The notes under the pieces are model-generated. The model was not told the DNA's origin, did not search any database, and saw only the letters and a program-made list of their open reading frames with translations. Source: Acridotheres tristis (lineage: Eukaryota; Chordata; Aves; Passeriformes; Sturnidae). Taken from it: a stretch of 64,000 nt of DNA. How positions within the stretch are numbered: the first letter of the stretch is position 1; each line of letters starts with the position of its first letter. Location: the NCBI GenBank assembly GCA_037013685.1, contig CM072891.1:15166501-15230500 (forward strand), read 5' to 3'. Shown here piece by piece: positions 1-14,196 of this stretch. The position numbers and the translations under genes were made by a program.

Positions 1-3000
1 ACACATTAAGTTAATGAAAGTTTGAACTGCTGATGTCCTTGAGGAGATTGATTGTTGTCTATCCACAGTGCCTTCATTGTGTTTATTTGGTCCTAAGCAT
101 AAATTATAAATATAATATCCCTACAGACATGTTTTTTAACCTGGTGTCTTAAGTGGGAGGAACACAGTAACTAGAGTCTTTTCCTTTCTTCGAATTAAAA
201 AAAAACCAGCTGGCATAAAATGTATGGGAAAAAGTATGGCTTGTGATAGGAATCAGCTATCAGTTGTTTCAGGACTATAGCAATCATTAGTCAGTGAGTG
301 AGGTTAGTAAGGAATTTTTAGCTACTATCAGAGCAGTAAGGACCTTGCTGGTTGGTTGATTTTTGAGTCCCATTCTAGAGGCTGAAGCAGTCTCTGGTGT
401 CCTGCAGTGAAATGTTGCAAGAGGTTGTAAGTGATTGTTGGGAGAACTGTGTAAAACAGGGCAACTAATGTGAAAGATCTGTTATATATGTGTCATAGCC
501 CCAATAAAAATTCTGTTCATATAGTGTTCTTCCTAACAGGCTTTTCAGGAGCTTTTAAATTAATTAATGTCCTGTCATCTCTTTAAATGGTTCTTACGTG
601 TTTTAGTTCATTGGAAAGCTTGTGAGACACTCTGTTTGCATTCTGGCTAAAGAAAATTATATCAGTCTCCAGGGCAGCCAGTTTAAATAGCATTACATAT
701 TAACCACCACTTTTTTATTTTTTCCTGTAGAAGTCAAGCTTATTAATTATTTTATTTTTTATTTTTATTTCTTTGAAAAACACATTTCCATCTACTTGCT
801 CTTTGCTCTGCATGAAATGGAAGCTGATAGTGTCTCTGTAGTGCAGATGCCTTCATTTCTCAGAGTGTTTCAAGACCCAGATTCCAAATGCTACATGGAA
901 CAAATAAATTCTTTTTTCTTTTCTTTTTCTGATGCTTTCCTAGATCACTCCCTTGTCAAATCCTGACAATTTGTGAAGACTGTACATTTTGGTAAAAGGT
1001 GTAGCTCTGTTCTCATGAGAGTGAAAACGTGTGTGACAACTGCAGCATATGATGTACGAGATGGTTGTGTTCCTCTGCTAGCCATACGTCATGCCTGCTT
1101 CTGCCATGACTCTTATGCTTCTGCTAGGAGCAGAGAAATCATGCCCATAATTCAAAAAGCTAATTTTGATTAAATATCTCTTTTGAGACAAAAAATATTT
1201 AAGAAAGTATCATGGTTTGTTTGTAGAAGAAATATCTTTAAAGGACTAAAGGTCTATTTTAATTGGCAGCATACAAACATCCAGTGGGTTAGGAATATGG
1301 TTTGTGAATGAACCAAAGCAGTACTATGGATAGAGGATTTAAAAATCTCAGTCATGTGTTCTTCTCCTTATGTACAATTTCCAAAGCAGAAAATGTCTCT
1401 TACTGTTGATATGTACATTCCTACATGAGATTCCTTCAGACTGGACTTCCTGAGTGAATCAGTGCCAATGACCGTGTGCAATTAACAATTTTAATGTTGG
1501 TTACTAGTCTTCCTTTGAAATTTGTCATGATGCCCATTCCTAGCAAATGTTCAAATATTTAAATATAGAAGTCTTTTTTATTGAGATAAGGATTAACTAA
1601 AAGGATAATAATCACATTTACTGGCTTTTGGGTTTGATTTTGGTGTGTTGGGGGCTTTTTTTATGTAGTCTTATATTTGGCTAAACTAGAACTGAAAGCT
1701 GGAAGTTTTCACTACTAGAGACAACACTTACAATTTTTAATTTTGTTATTTAGGATTTTTGTCATATCATACCATGCTGATTCAAGTCTGTAGCACATCA
1801 CAGCATTTTAAATTGACATTTGGCTCTGCCATATGTCATTCTCTGTTGTGGTACACCAGAGTAATATCATGTTTTATCAAGTTTATCAATACTTAATTTA
1901 TCCTTAATATAGTTTTATCTAATCCATCTATTAATTTGACTTTATGCTCTTAGTCACTAAATACCAGAGCACAGACACATGGTTTCTCCTGGAAGATGCT
2001 ATTTTGATGCTGTAGTTTAGGATAAGTTTAGTAGTAGAAGTTTAGTTTAACCAAAAAGTAATTCTGTTGCATTACACCATTTCATAAATAAAATTTCAAT
2101 TGGGTTGATTTGGAGATTTTGCCATCAAGCTATGGGGATTTATCTAGAAGATTGAAAGACTAAGGCTTCAATGTATGAACTATAAAAATGATTTTTTTTT
2201 AGTTTAATTAGTTTCTCACTGTCTGTGTTGCATTTATCTAGCCAGTATTACCTAATTATGACTTTGAGGCTGTTTCTGTCCATTGGGATTCTAATACAGT
2301 CAGGGCAGGGAATCATTATATAATTCATCAGGAAAAATGAAGAGGCATGACTGGTTAACAGTGTCTGTACCCCCATTATGTCACACAACACAGCAAAACA
2401 GTTTTCAGAAAATGCTAAATAAAGTCAAAAGGGGACCACCCAGACAAGTATAACAGATAAAACAATGACCTGGGGAGATTGTTTTTTAATAATATCACAA
2501 TATTTTTCTTTCATTTAAAAGACAAGAAATGAATTTCAAAGTGGCTAATCAGGATCTGGGTATGGGGAATTTCTGGTCTGCAGTGATTTGCCTATTCAGT
2601 CATGCTGTTACAAAACACTAACTATAACAGCTCAAAAAAGGTGGAAAACTCCTAAGACAAAAAGACAAGTCCATGGAAAAGAGGTTTATTTTGCACATAT
2701 CTATCTGGAGGTTGATTGTTCACTTTCTTTTACTGCTGCCTTGCCCACAATAAGTCATAACACAACAAAAATGAAAGCTTGACCATACTGGAAGTATTTT
2801 GCTAGAAATCAAATTATAGTGAAAATGAGATGTAAATGCATGGAAGGGGGAATATGTAAAAGGACAGGAATTTTAGCTTCTGTAATTATTATTGTCACCT
2901 CTAGGAATGCCATGAATTATTTGCTTCTGCTGTGCCTTTCATTCACTCTTTCATAGAATGATATTCTGACTGAAAGTTATGGATTGTTGAGGAAGCTCAG

Positions 3001-6000
3001 TGTTTCCTTTAGAAAAATAAAGTTAGGAAATGATTTTTTCTTGTCTGTGCTTTCCATCTAATGTAACCTTTTAAAATGTACATATGTATATATCCTTTGA
3101 AATGATTGTGGAAAAGGACATGTTGCGAATACTGTGTGAATATATTTTCATAATGGATAATTGTTGCAGGAGCCTGATTTTTTAACATGACACATTCTAC
3201 TCTTTCTCTGATCTCTTGGTTGCCAAAAACCTAATCTAAAGCCCAGTGAAGTACGTGGAAGTCTTTTTTCCATTTGTCTTTCCTCTTAGTTTACAGTCAC
3301 TTGTGTAATGGAAATCAATGAGATTTTTTATGCATGTAGTAAAAATCGAGTGACTGAAATATTTTACCTATGATATGTGTTCTTTCTCTGAGTATTTATA
3401 TCTAGATTTTGGTCGATATGGATCTTAGTAGATATTAAATCTTTAGTTTCCTTCATTGAAACTGCCCTACCTGTATCTTCTTTCTCCACTCCAAAGGAAA
3501 AGCCATAACAATAAGGTCAGTAGGTAGTCTTAAATTCTGTTAATATGATAAACTCATATTTATTCCTAGAAAGGGTCATAGTTGGGAATATTTTGTATGA
3601 AAATGATGGTTCAGAGACCAGAATAGATGTGTATCAGCAAACAATCAATCCTTTCTAATAATTTTTCATCCCTCAGTGTATCTGTCATGTAGGTGTTTAT
3701 TTAATATTTGTGAATTTAATTATTCATTAACAGAAACTTGTTAATGGTTGTTAGGTGACTTAGGAGCCTAATTCTCATGATCATAAATTAATTACATGAG
3801 TAGAAACCAGAAACCCATTGAAAACCAATTAGTTTTAGGTCTGTAAGTGCCATTAACACTAGAGAAAACAAAGTTTATGCTTCTAAATAATTTAGGCTCT
3901 TTAATATTTTTATGCTATGTCATTGCTAAAAAAAAGAAACAAAAATTTCTGATATCACTTGTTGAATATTAATAAAGATATATGTATTTTTTTTTTAACA
4001 CTTTATATGAATGAAACAACCATTCTACTCAGTAAATTTTGGGTCTAACAGGCATAAACAGTGTGTTCCTGTGTTCCAGTTGAAAATACTTCTTGGTAAG
4101 AAGGCTCTGATTGTATTGAGATGTCCAAGCCTCAAAAGCCTTATGCAGCTTTCCTAAAAGGGGCATGACTGATGGTGAGTTCTGAGTTCTGTTTACAAGA
4201 GAAGGGAATATAGCAAAGAGGAGTTAATTATTAAAGAAGCTCCTGGACTTGCCTGCACATCAATTCCTTCCAGTTTTATACTGATCTGATTAGTAGAGTG
4301 TTTGCAGGAAGCTTGCATGGTGCTCTTGTGACTTCTATTCTTGGATTTCTTACTGGTAAAGTTCCAGATCTCACCGACATCAAACAGCACGAATGAACAT
4401 CTGCTGCCCTCATAAACTTTCATTAAATATCCTCCCTGATGCCTCTGAGTGCAAGCCTGAGTATGGCCTTGGAGATGTATTCTATGGGGCAGATGGCCAA
4501 ATTAAAGTTATTTACTTATACAGCACAGATACAATATTAAATCTACATAAAGCAGTCCAAAAAAGTACATATTACAGAGGAAGGGGAAGAGAACTGTGGA
4601 TTGATGTATAAAATTATTATATTGAAATAGTTTATTTAAAAAAAAAAATTCCTTAAGTGGGAAAATCTGAGAGTGGGAAACTAATACTAGCATCCTAAAA
4701 TAATGATTCTTATCCACTACTTTTTGCATTAATGGAAGACATGTATTATGCTGGCAACTCTGTATGCATCACAATACATAGTGAATATATATGTACATAT
4801 ACACAGAGTCTGTGTGTGAATTGCAACATATGGGCTACATGTAATGATGGAGGAATTAAAAAAACCTAAACAATTGCGTATGTTTAAATGTTTTGTTCTT
4901 GAAGGCTTTTGCTCTCAAAAGTAGAGCTGCTTCCCTCAGTCATAAATACAGCAAGTATTGTTATGCAATTTAAAGTCTTAATCAGAGTATTAAGACAGCA
5001 TAGAGCCCATTATGAAAAATGGAAATTAAAATACCTTATAAGTAATGTTTTTTAACTATTCTTTTGTTACAAAAACTATATGGGTGAAGATGAAGTATTT
5101 CTTTCATTAGTTGTACATTATCTTCATCCACTAATAGGAATTACTATAACTTTAACCAAAATAATATTTTCAGAAAAGATCCTTCACAAGTAATGGGAAG
5201 GGGGGCTTTTTCCTAAGAACAAAGGATGAAATTTTCTTTTGCATCTTAGAATTTGAGATCTGTATAACAGATGGGCAGGGAGGATTGCCACTGATTTCTT
5301 CAATTTAAATCCATTTAATGTGAAATAGGATAAATATCAATGCATCCAATGTAGTATTTGCTATCTTTACTATGTAGCTTTATGTTGTATTATTTGGAAA
5401 TGTTAGAGAATTGCAATATATTTAACAAAAATATTATTGGCAGAATAGAGCTTTGTATATCTTCTTTCTAAGCTTCTAGTCTAGTAAGAAGAAAAGTGAG
5501 GGCAGGATGGCCCTCAGTGAGAGGCTGCTGAAGGATCCTATTGGATCTGTATTGGGTATGACAGCGTCTCAAATGAATAAATTCAGGTATCCAGGAATAT
5601 GAACCTATTTCAAATTAATGCAGTTGTGATCTGCAAGTGTCACAGGTTTCTGTGTTGGTCCAGCTTGCCATTAACAAAAGTGTGCTTGGAACAAGACACA
5701 GCATTGCATGCAGATATTCCAGGACTTAGTCCATGCTTCTCTAGCTAATTAATCAAATACTGTCTTTTGGAATGCAAATAAATCAGCTCCTCAGAGAAAC
5801 GTCTTCTTTTCTGTTTCACAAAGTACTCGCCCTGACTAAAACTCCACATGAAACTGCTTAATGTTCGTAGACAACAATCACTCTGCTTAGAGAGAAAGTC
5901 TGTAATTCTTATGCAAAAATCCTCCCACTCCAGAGTGGTTTACTGTGCCATTTCAGAAATCTGTCTCTAGTCTATGTATTTTAATGTCAATAGAATATGC

Positions 6001-8400
6001 TTCTGTTTTTTATCCCTAAACATTTTGGCAAACATGAAAGTGATCAGTTGACCATCTGATAGACTCAGTCGAGTTGCCTGTCAGACTTCTCAAGTTGCTG
6101 ACTCCATCTGGTATGAAGTCAGGAAAACTGACTGAAAAGAAGTTCTAATTTTATTTTTTGACGCCGTAACCTTTTCAGCGAGTTCAACCCATGAATTCAA
6201 ACCAGCCATAAGAAAGGCCAGGTAATTACTTTGTGATGAGAAGAGCAGCACTGAAGGATTTGCCTGGGGCTCAGAACACTGATTGTGGATAAAACTCAGC
6301 AAAGCCCGTGGCCCCCAAGGGCTGCCCAGGCTGGCTGTGCTGCAGGCTGATGTGCTTAGAGGAAAGGTCAGGCAGTTGTGGAAGCCTGGGCAGACTGTGT
6401 GTCAGCTCTGTGGCTGGCAGTGCTCAGGAGCCCAGTGGGGAGCACAGAGGGATTGATGGAAATGAGTTAACTGATTCCTCTTTTCTTCAGGCCCACGTTC
6501 ACTGGACATGGCAGTTTGTATTGTCACTTCAAACCACTGGGGCTCTATTGAGAGCCTCCTGCATAATTGGAGTGGGACAGGAATGCTGGATATCTCAGGC
6601 CCTGGCTCTAGAAGTTTGCGCCCATCTTTATTTCATGCAGTTTCATTATAAAGAGTGTTTGGAGCAGGAAGAAATTATTTTTTTCTCTTTTAGATGTCAG
6701 GTTATTTCTAGGAAAATAGTATTCTTGGTTACATCCTATCACATATTGGCCACCCACCTGATACGAGTGGCTAATAGTTTCTATTGGCAACCACTGAAAA
6801 ATCAGAGAAGCTTTTTAGCTTTGATTTATGAGAGAAGCCAGAATAATACTCGGGAAGAACATAGTAGAGGTTTTCCTTTCAGTAATTCTCATCTCTGCCT
6901 CATTTAATCTGAGTGCAGTTAGGAACACAGCCAGGTGCCTTCAGCATAGCCACAGCCTCCCATCCTTGCTGCCACAAGCAGTGATTGCACAGGAGAGCAT
7001 GGAGGAGTGCTGGGATTCCTCTTAAACTTGTAAATACACGAGCTTTCATTTACTTTAACGTCCTGCTTTTAAAATTGTGCAAGGAGGATAGACTGATTAG
7101 TAACACTGCCAAAAGCAGGTTGTCTTTTAAAACTTCTCTACCTAATAAACTTCCTTTGTTACCAGTGTTGGGTTTGTTTTGGTTTTTTTGGGTTTTTTTT
7201 CGTGAGAGATTGAATGTAATTCACTTAAATGCTTATATCTTGCAGTAGTTTTTTCGCCTGGGAAGAAATTTGTCATCTAAATAAAATTAATCTATTGACT
7301 AGAATGCTCTCATAGTCTGAAACTCTATTTATCTTCTTAACCCTCTCAATCGTACATTTAAATATGAATTGTGCAGCTAGGCATTACAGAGAGATAGCTG
7401 GAGGACGTTTGTCTGATTGTCAGGGTAATTCTACAAGATTTTCAGTGTGTTATTTGAATATGGCAGGGGGTCAGGGTTTCCTATTATAACTTTTTAAAAT
7501 TCCACTCCAATCATAAAGGCATTCTTCTTGAAAGAAAAAAAAAGGAAAATAAAAGAAAAAGGAGGCTATGTACCACTATTTTCCCTATCAACAATCTCAG
7601 TGTTTTCAACCATTTCTGCATCTTGCATTATTGTTCTTCCCTATATCTTCTTTCTTTATCTGAATCATAGGAGATATTTTAAAACCTACTGGAGTGGAAA
7701 ACTACAAACTAAAGAAAACTACCTTCTCTACTGAAATAACTGAGTCAGAAGGAATTCCTGTCACTGGCTTCTTTCCTGAATTGTCTAAATAGCAGGCATT
7801 TCTCAAAACAACTTGGAAATCATGAAGTTGAGATCTCCATCTATTTTGATGTAAATTACTAAACAGTCACCAGCAGGTAGTAATTTAACTTCCAGCCTGA
7901 CTAGTGGTTGTGAATATAACCGGGAAAACACCTTCAAATGGGTTAACTAAATGAATGTTTCTATTTCACAACTACTGTCAATCCCACTCTGGCTTTACTT
8001 CGTGATTAAGTTTTGAGGAATGAAATGTTTATGGTAGTTTTTTGTTATTTCTCTGCCTTTAATTAAAGAATAAATTGCAGCTTCTGTTGCCAATTAAAAT
8101 AATAACTTCAGTGCGAAAAATATTAAAACTTTTTGGTCCCTATGAAGATTTCTGAGTGGAAATAAAGGTAGAATATACATAAATCTTGTAAAGCTTCCAC
8201 ATACACATCAGAATTGTAATTTTACTGCTATCATGGAGCTCTAACAACTATTTAGTGCACCTACTGGAAAGATATTGTTTGGATTCAATTTAGGAAAGAA
8301 ATTTAAGTAATAATTTTCATATAAAAATAATACGGGCTAATGATAATAATATTCAGCAAAAGATAATTTGTATCTCATTGGAATCCTATTGTTTTTTAAA

Positions 8401-8430
8401 TACATACATATATATACATATATATGTATG
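8401..8430. repeat. CATA/TA-rich simple repeat
   Basis: This is a 30-bp run of alternating TACATA and TATATA units ending in ATGTATG. It is a short imperfect microsatellite, probably neutral. Confidence 0.8.
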
Positions 8431-10064
8431 GCTAGCAGAATGATATTGTTATGCTCCAGTGACTGGAGATCTTTTCTATGTCACAAAATCCATTGATTTT
8501 GCTTGCTTTGGTATGGCCATGGATTTGCTTATATATCAGCAGATGAAGTGACAAGACGAGTCTTTGAAATTGAAATAGCATATCAGATAGGTTGTAGCTG
8601 TATGTTCATGAGAGATATTACTGCCAGAGTAGAACCTATGACTGCTCCCTTCTCTTGTGAGGTACCATAGTGTATATATGGGGAAAAAAAAACAAACTTA
8701 GGAGGAAAAGTGTCTTGTGTAAAATATGACCATGGCCAGAAGTGCTCTCAAAATAACAGAACTGCAACCAAAATAACTGAGAGCATAGTTTCTCTTCTGT
8801 TGTCACCTCTAGGTTAGTGTATGGAGGTCATTAGTAGTATTTTGTGATAGTGTCTGTGTGCAGGTACTTGCAGACTCTGGTGCTCATGCATGCACAGCAG
8901 AGGTTTTAAAAAGCACTCTGGTGCTTTGCAATGACTTCTCGGAATGAGTGTCTGTGACAGTGCTAAATGTTTCCTAGCAGAGGAGTGCCATAGGCACTTT
9001 TAATAGAATTTAGAAGCTGATGGAAAGAGGCAAACTGTATGCTGAAATCCTGCTGTCTATCTGCAGCACAAGTCTAGCAGACAGGAACAGCAAAACCTTC
9101 TGACATTCAGTAAACCCCATAAGAGGTCTCCAGAGGGATTGCTTCCAGGAGTTGAACCATAACCTTTTTCTCTGTGAGCGTCACAGTCTGTGTCTCGCTG
9201 CAGAAAGTGCTGGCCAGTGCTCTAAACTTGATGTTGCCTATGTCATTGGCACCTTTTTCTGGAGAGGTAAGAGAAACGTGCTAATCTATTTCATATAGAC
9301 AATAAAATCTGCCTTCTGGCTGGGATAGATGGAGCGTTTTCTCCCACTGGTTTAATAGTAGAGAGTTTTCTATAGTGCATATAATGTACCCTCATCTATG
9401 AAACCATAATTGTTGGCCTGCCTGTCCCTACTGTAACTTGCTTGGGAAAAAAGGTATTTGTGGTGTTGTGATTCTGAGGGGAAAAGTGTGCTGTCCTATT
9501 TGCTGCAGGTGGCTTCTAAGAAAATAATAGAAAAACAAATAGTTCTTCGTCTGCAAGTAGCTTTCGGCTCCCTGGAATTTTGTTAAAGGTATTGTGAGTG
9601 TTCCAGGAGTCTTTTTTTCTGGATTTTTTTTTTAAACTAAATTCTTCACTGCTGTACTGAGACTAATCAGCAGTATTTATCAAATACTTCAGGTGAGGTT
9701 TTTTTAAATGCAGACTTTTGAAATTTTGCAAATATGGCTGGCCTTGTTTTGCTGAAATTTTCTGCTCCTGAAAATGAAGAAGGATGTATTTTTCCAGGCT
9801 GCACTGTTGAGAACAAAATTAAGTATTTTGATGAAGGAAGTCAGGACACTATTCATGTCACTTATCCATAGCAAAAGTGCATCTGGAAAGTTACTTTGCA
9901 AAGAAAACCAAAATAGTTTTATGTTATCTGCAAAGTTAATGTAGCAGTGTCTGAGAAATAATTTCTCTGTTCATGTCATACAGGCATTGACACTGGAAAT
10001 CTGAGAGGATCCTTCTCTCTGAGGCATTGTTGTTCATTAGAATAGAATATTACTTAGAATTCAT

Positions 10065-10100
10065 AAAAATATAATATTTTACATTAAATATTATATTTTT
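10065..10100. repeat. 15-bp perfect inverted repeat, AT-only arms
   Basis: The left arm AAAAATATAATATTT (10,065-10,079) is the exact reverse complement of AAATATTATATTTTT (10,086-10,100), with a 6-nt spacer TACATT. Both arms are entirely A/T, so chance formation is easier than for mixed sequence, but 15 perfect pairs with a short spacer could extrude as a cruciform. I found no transposon ends or target-site duplication around it. Confidence 0.85.
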
Positions 10101-11268
10101 TTGAAAAAAGTTACTGACAACAATAACAATTTGGGTAATCCTGATGGTGCTGCTTGAATCAAGACTATGAGACTAGATGATGCAACTTCCTATATACTTA
10201 GAATACTTTTCAGTAAAATTGGAGAGCTTTGGGATTGGCCCATCTAGAGAGCTCTCAGGACTTTAGGAACAAGAATTAACAACTCTTCCTAAATGCAGAA
10301 GTCTACTTTTCTGTCTGCTCTGGTGTAACTTGGAGTAATTGGAAGCGGAGCTGCTGGATATCAAAATAACCCATGCAGTCTAATGTCCACGTACCAGTTG
10401 GTATTTATTTCTGCTTTAAGGCACACACTACTCAGCTAAAAGTTTTTACCTATACATTCTGCTGTTTTGATTGTAAGGATTGGGAACATTTGCAGTCTCT
10501 TCTGTTCACTTCAGAGTTGGTAACTTTATCAGCTCTACATGTGCCAAACACTGCTCTGCAGCATCTGGCTGTTCAGCTGTTTAATCTCCCTGGGAGAATC
10601 TTGGTTTAAACCCATGGCTAAGAAATGTATAAAGATATGTCCAAGACAGATGTCTTTCAACATCTGTAACATTTGATATTGATGTGTATAATAAAGTCAG
10701 TCTGCTTTTCAGAACTCTCCACGTAATTTGGGCTCTCCTGAACCCAAGGAGGGTTTGAAAACATCACTTATTTCTGTGTTGCATCTTGAGATCATCAAGA
10801 CACAAGATTTATGACATCATTTTTTTCTTCACGTTTGAGTCTTGCTGCTTCAACACTTGTAGTTGTAAAAACCAAAACTGTGCATGTGTCTTGAAGGGAC
10901 AGTTAAAAGCAGCAATGAAAAGCTGGTATATACACATGTACTTGGCTAAATACACTGAATAGATTTCTAATAAGAAACAATATGAACATTAGAAAAAAAG
11001 AGCAATATCTGTTTTTACTTTACCTTTCTAATGGTAGTTCTCATAAAAAAAAAAAATAAAAGCAGAAACATTTACCTTGTTTCTAGACTGAAATATTTCC
11101 TTTTGCCATATTAGAATAATTTTTGTTTTCTTAACTGTGTTAGTTACAAGAGGCTTCTGCATCTTTGAAAAAAGCATAAATCATTGCTTGGGAATGACAG
11201 GAAAATGTATCTATTCTATGCTTAAAACAACAATGGAACTTAATTAGTTGGTAAATTAATACCTTTTC

Positions 11269-11287
11269 ATATATATATATATATATA
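11269..11287. repeat. (AT)n microsatellite
   Basis: This is an uninterrupted alternating AT run of 19 bp, likely length-polymorphic between individuals. Confidence 0.9.
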
Positions 11288-14057
11288 AATGTGGGTTTGT
11301 TTAAATCATATTTCAAATATGTAAGGCTTTAGATTAAATTACACAATGCTGTATGATTCCAATATATTCTTTTGATTATATGCCAAAGATTTGAGTCCTG
11401 TGGTTCTTCTCCTCACCTAATAAGGTACACAGACTTATGTTTCTAGAAGATGTAAAAATCAAGGACAAATGCTATAAAATGTTCATCTTAACCATTACAC
11501 TCTATCTTATTTTTCTTATAAAGAATGTTGGAGTGAGAAAAAAAAAAAAGCTGGGGTAGCCTAGTACAGGTTTTGGTGGAATATAACTATCCAGAATGGC
11601 AATGTGACCATACAATGAAGCTTAGCACCTTTTCTTGTAGAAAGTACTGCTGTTTGAAAAGTGTCTTTTTGTTCCTAAGTACTACTAACTACTGGCACAC
11701 AGATCAAGCAGACACTACAAAGATCACTGCAAAAATATCCTCTCGTTAGAACACATTATGAAATATCCATGACTTGGAAAATTATTTGGTTGTTCTGTCA
11801 TTCCAGTTCATGGCAGAGGGATGTGCACAACACAGAAAAAGTTTCTGTGGTACCAAAAAAATTTGAATAAGAGTTTCACCTTGGAAGTGGTCAGACAACA
11901 TATTATATAAGTGTTGAATGATAATCAACAGGTGTTATTTTTGTGTAAATATCATTCTTCCATTTATTTAAACAGAGACTAATCTTTTCCTATCTCAGTT
12001 TATCGTGTTAGGTATTCAGTTAATTGTTTTTCTTCATCAAGTCTTTGCTGCTTCATGTGTCCCCTCCACATGACCATTCTGTCCTCTTAAAAAGATCAGA
12101 GTAAAGGTGAAGGGAAAGAAAGAACAAGGAGCTCTTACTCCTTTGTACAACAGCTTTTTTGGTGGGCTTTTTGAGGCTTTTTGCTCTTTTTAAATTGTGT
12201 GTTCTGCCAAGAGCTTTAGAGAAAACAAGCCTTTTCAATACTCTTGTAAAATAACAGGGAGATGTATATTTTTTGCTACAGTAACCAGCATTAGAAGGGA
12301 AATTACCTCAAAATAATTGTTATATTGGTTGTTTTTTATCTTATTTATTGGGTATGCTGTAATCATTTTTAATCCACTGAATGTCAACTAAAGCCAAAGC
12401 AGTTTTTCTTTTTTTCTCATTTATAGCTATATTTTTTTTCTTAGTTGTTTTATTCTTATATTTATTGTCAGCTATAATAGATGTTACAGATTTGTGCTGA
12501 GGTTTTCAGTACAAGTCTTACGAGGCTCATGCTAATGCTGTCTAGACTGTTTCTATTTAAATTGTGAGAATGTGACCTACTTTCATCTCTGTCACTGCAT
12601 CTGTGGATTCTCCTCTTCATGTCATATTAATTCATCCAAGTTTAATGATTGTCCTGCCTCATTAGCTGGGCTTACAGGACACATATGGGAGACCTCAGCC
12701 AGGCCAAAACTCATTTCTCAGTCGTGCCAAGAACGTGTCACTGTGTTTATCATGCCCTTTGTGACCTGGTGATCCCAAGTGCATATACCTAGTAGTTATT
12801 ATTAATGGTTGCTGAGATAGATTTCACAAAGTTTAACAAAATCTCTTCATGATGGTCTGTCCTTCTGTACTTTAATGATTGATGAGTAATGTTCACTCTT
12901 ATGCATGCAGATGCAGCATGCAACAAGAATTGAGTTTTAATGCTGACTCATTTTTTCTTTGAATACTGAATAGAAAAAAATACCTTCCACTTTTAATCTG
13001 TGTCTTGATGCTAAATTTCATTACAGCTTTTGCCTGAATTTGATAACAGTTGTTTTTTTGTTTTTTGCCTTTGTAAATGTAGAAATTTCTTGAATCTCTT
13101 CCACTGCAATTTGCTGTTTTCTCTGCTGTCAGCTAATTAGTAAAATAGAAAGTATGTCAACATAATTCACAGAAGAAACTTCAGTGGACATAAGATGTTT
13201 CAGGTAGCTGTTCATGAAGGCAACTGGATTTGTCAATTCAGTACTGCTTTAAATATTAATCCCTTCATGGTGTGGAACATAATATTTCTTAATAAAAGAA
13301 GAAAATTAAAATGCCTTAAGTTACCCAGTGAAATTATTGCATGTTATGATGGTAAATGTGGCTTTCTGACTCGTTTGAAATGTTGTAGGCTGAGATTTAG
13401 CTGGTGTTTATTCATGGTGGTTCTTGTCACACTGCAGTGAGCCAAGTTGAAACCCAATACTTCTGATGAACAGCAATGTACATGCAGGATTAGGAAAATG
13501 TCCTGAAATTTAGGTGATCAGGATCTGACTGATGTGGAGCTTCAGGGAGATGATTCTGAAAGACATAAACATTCCTTGCCTAATGAGATGTTCTAGGTGT
13601 GGTCACTAAGTATTGGGCTATAGTTGATGTACAAATCTCTCAGATATAGAAATTATTTTACATAAAGCTTGCTACTAATTTATCTATAGGAGATCTGCTT
13701 TATTTTAGCAGATGAAGTAGTCACTGTGCAAAGTTTCACACAAGAGACATAGACTATTTAAATAAAGTAAAAGTTAAGTGGTTTTCAAATGCTTGCTAGG
13801 CTAGTATATTGTACTGTATATATCCCTCTGAATTAGGATCTTTGATAGTAGGAGTGCTGTGTGGTTACTGGAATATCAACTGTGTTCAGCATACAGCTGT
13901 TTTCAGTACATGGCACAGAGGTGTCTTCATCACTCTGGTGTTCAAATTAAAGAAAAAGCATATCATCCTAAAATTAGAGAATTAGCAAATTCTCATGCAA
14001 ATTTTTTTAGAACTTCAGAATCTAAGTGCTTTTCACTGTGATTATTAATTGTCCTCC

Positions 14058-14196
14058 TAAGGTTTATGAGGGTTGTTTGGTTTGGTTTTTTTTGGTTGGT
14101 TAGACTATTTTTTGGAGTTTTTTGGTTTGGCATTTTTGTTGGAGAGGGGTGGGTGGGTTTATTGGTGTTTAGTGGGGGTTTTTTGATGTGGAAATG
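14058..14196 (+). repeat. G/T-rich, nearly C-free tract
   Basis: Only two C residues (14,105 and 14,131) occur in about 139 bases, which are dominated by GGTTT-type units. The tract includes closely spaced G runs at 14,146-14,149, 14,151-14,153 and 14,155-14,157, and a fifth-G run at 14,174-14,178, so a G-quadruplex with one long loop is possible on the plus strand. Similar but shorter G/T tracts recur near 7,165-7,200, 35,260-35,300 and 60,590-60,620. No gene is associated with it. Confidence 0.75.

Noticed and set aside
6308..6907. 199-codon plus-strand open frame, the longest in the window
   Set aside because: It starts at GTG, shows no domain or signal I recognise, and lacks splice context. 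One such frame in 64 kb on six frames is within what chance can give, helped by a GC-richer start.
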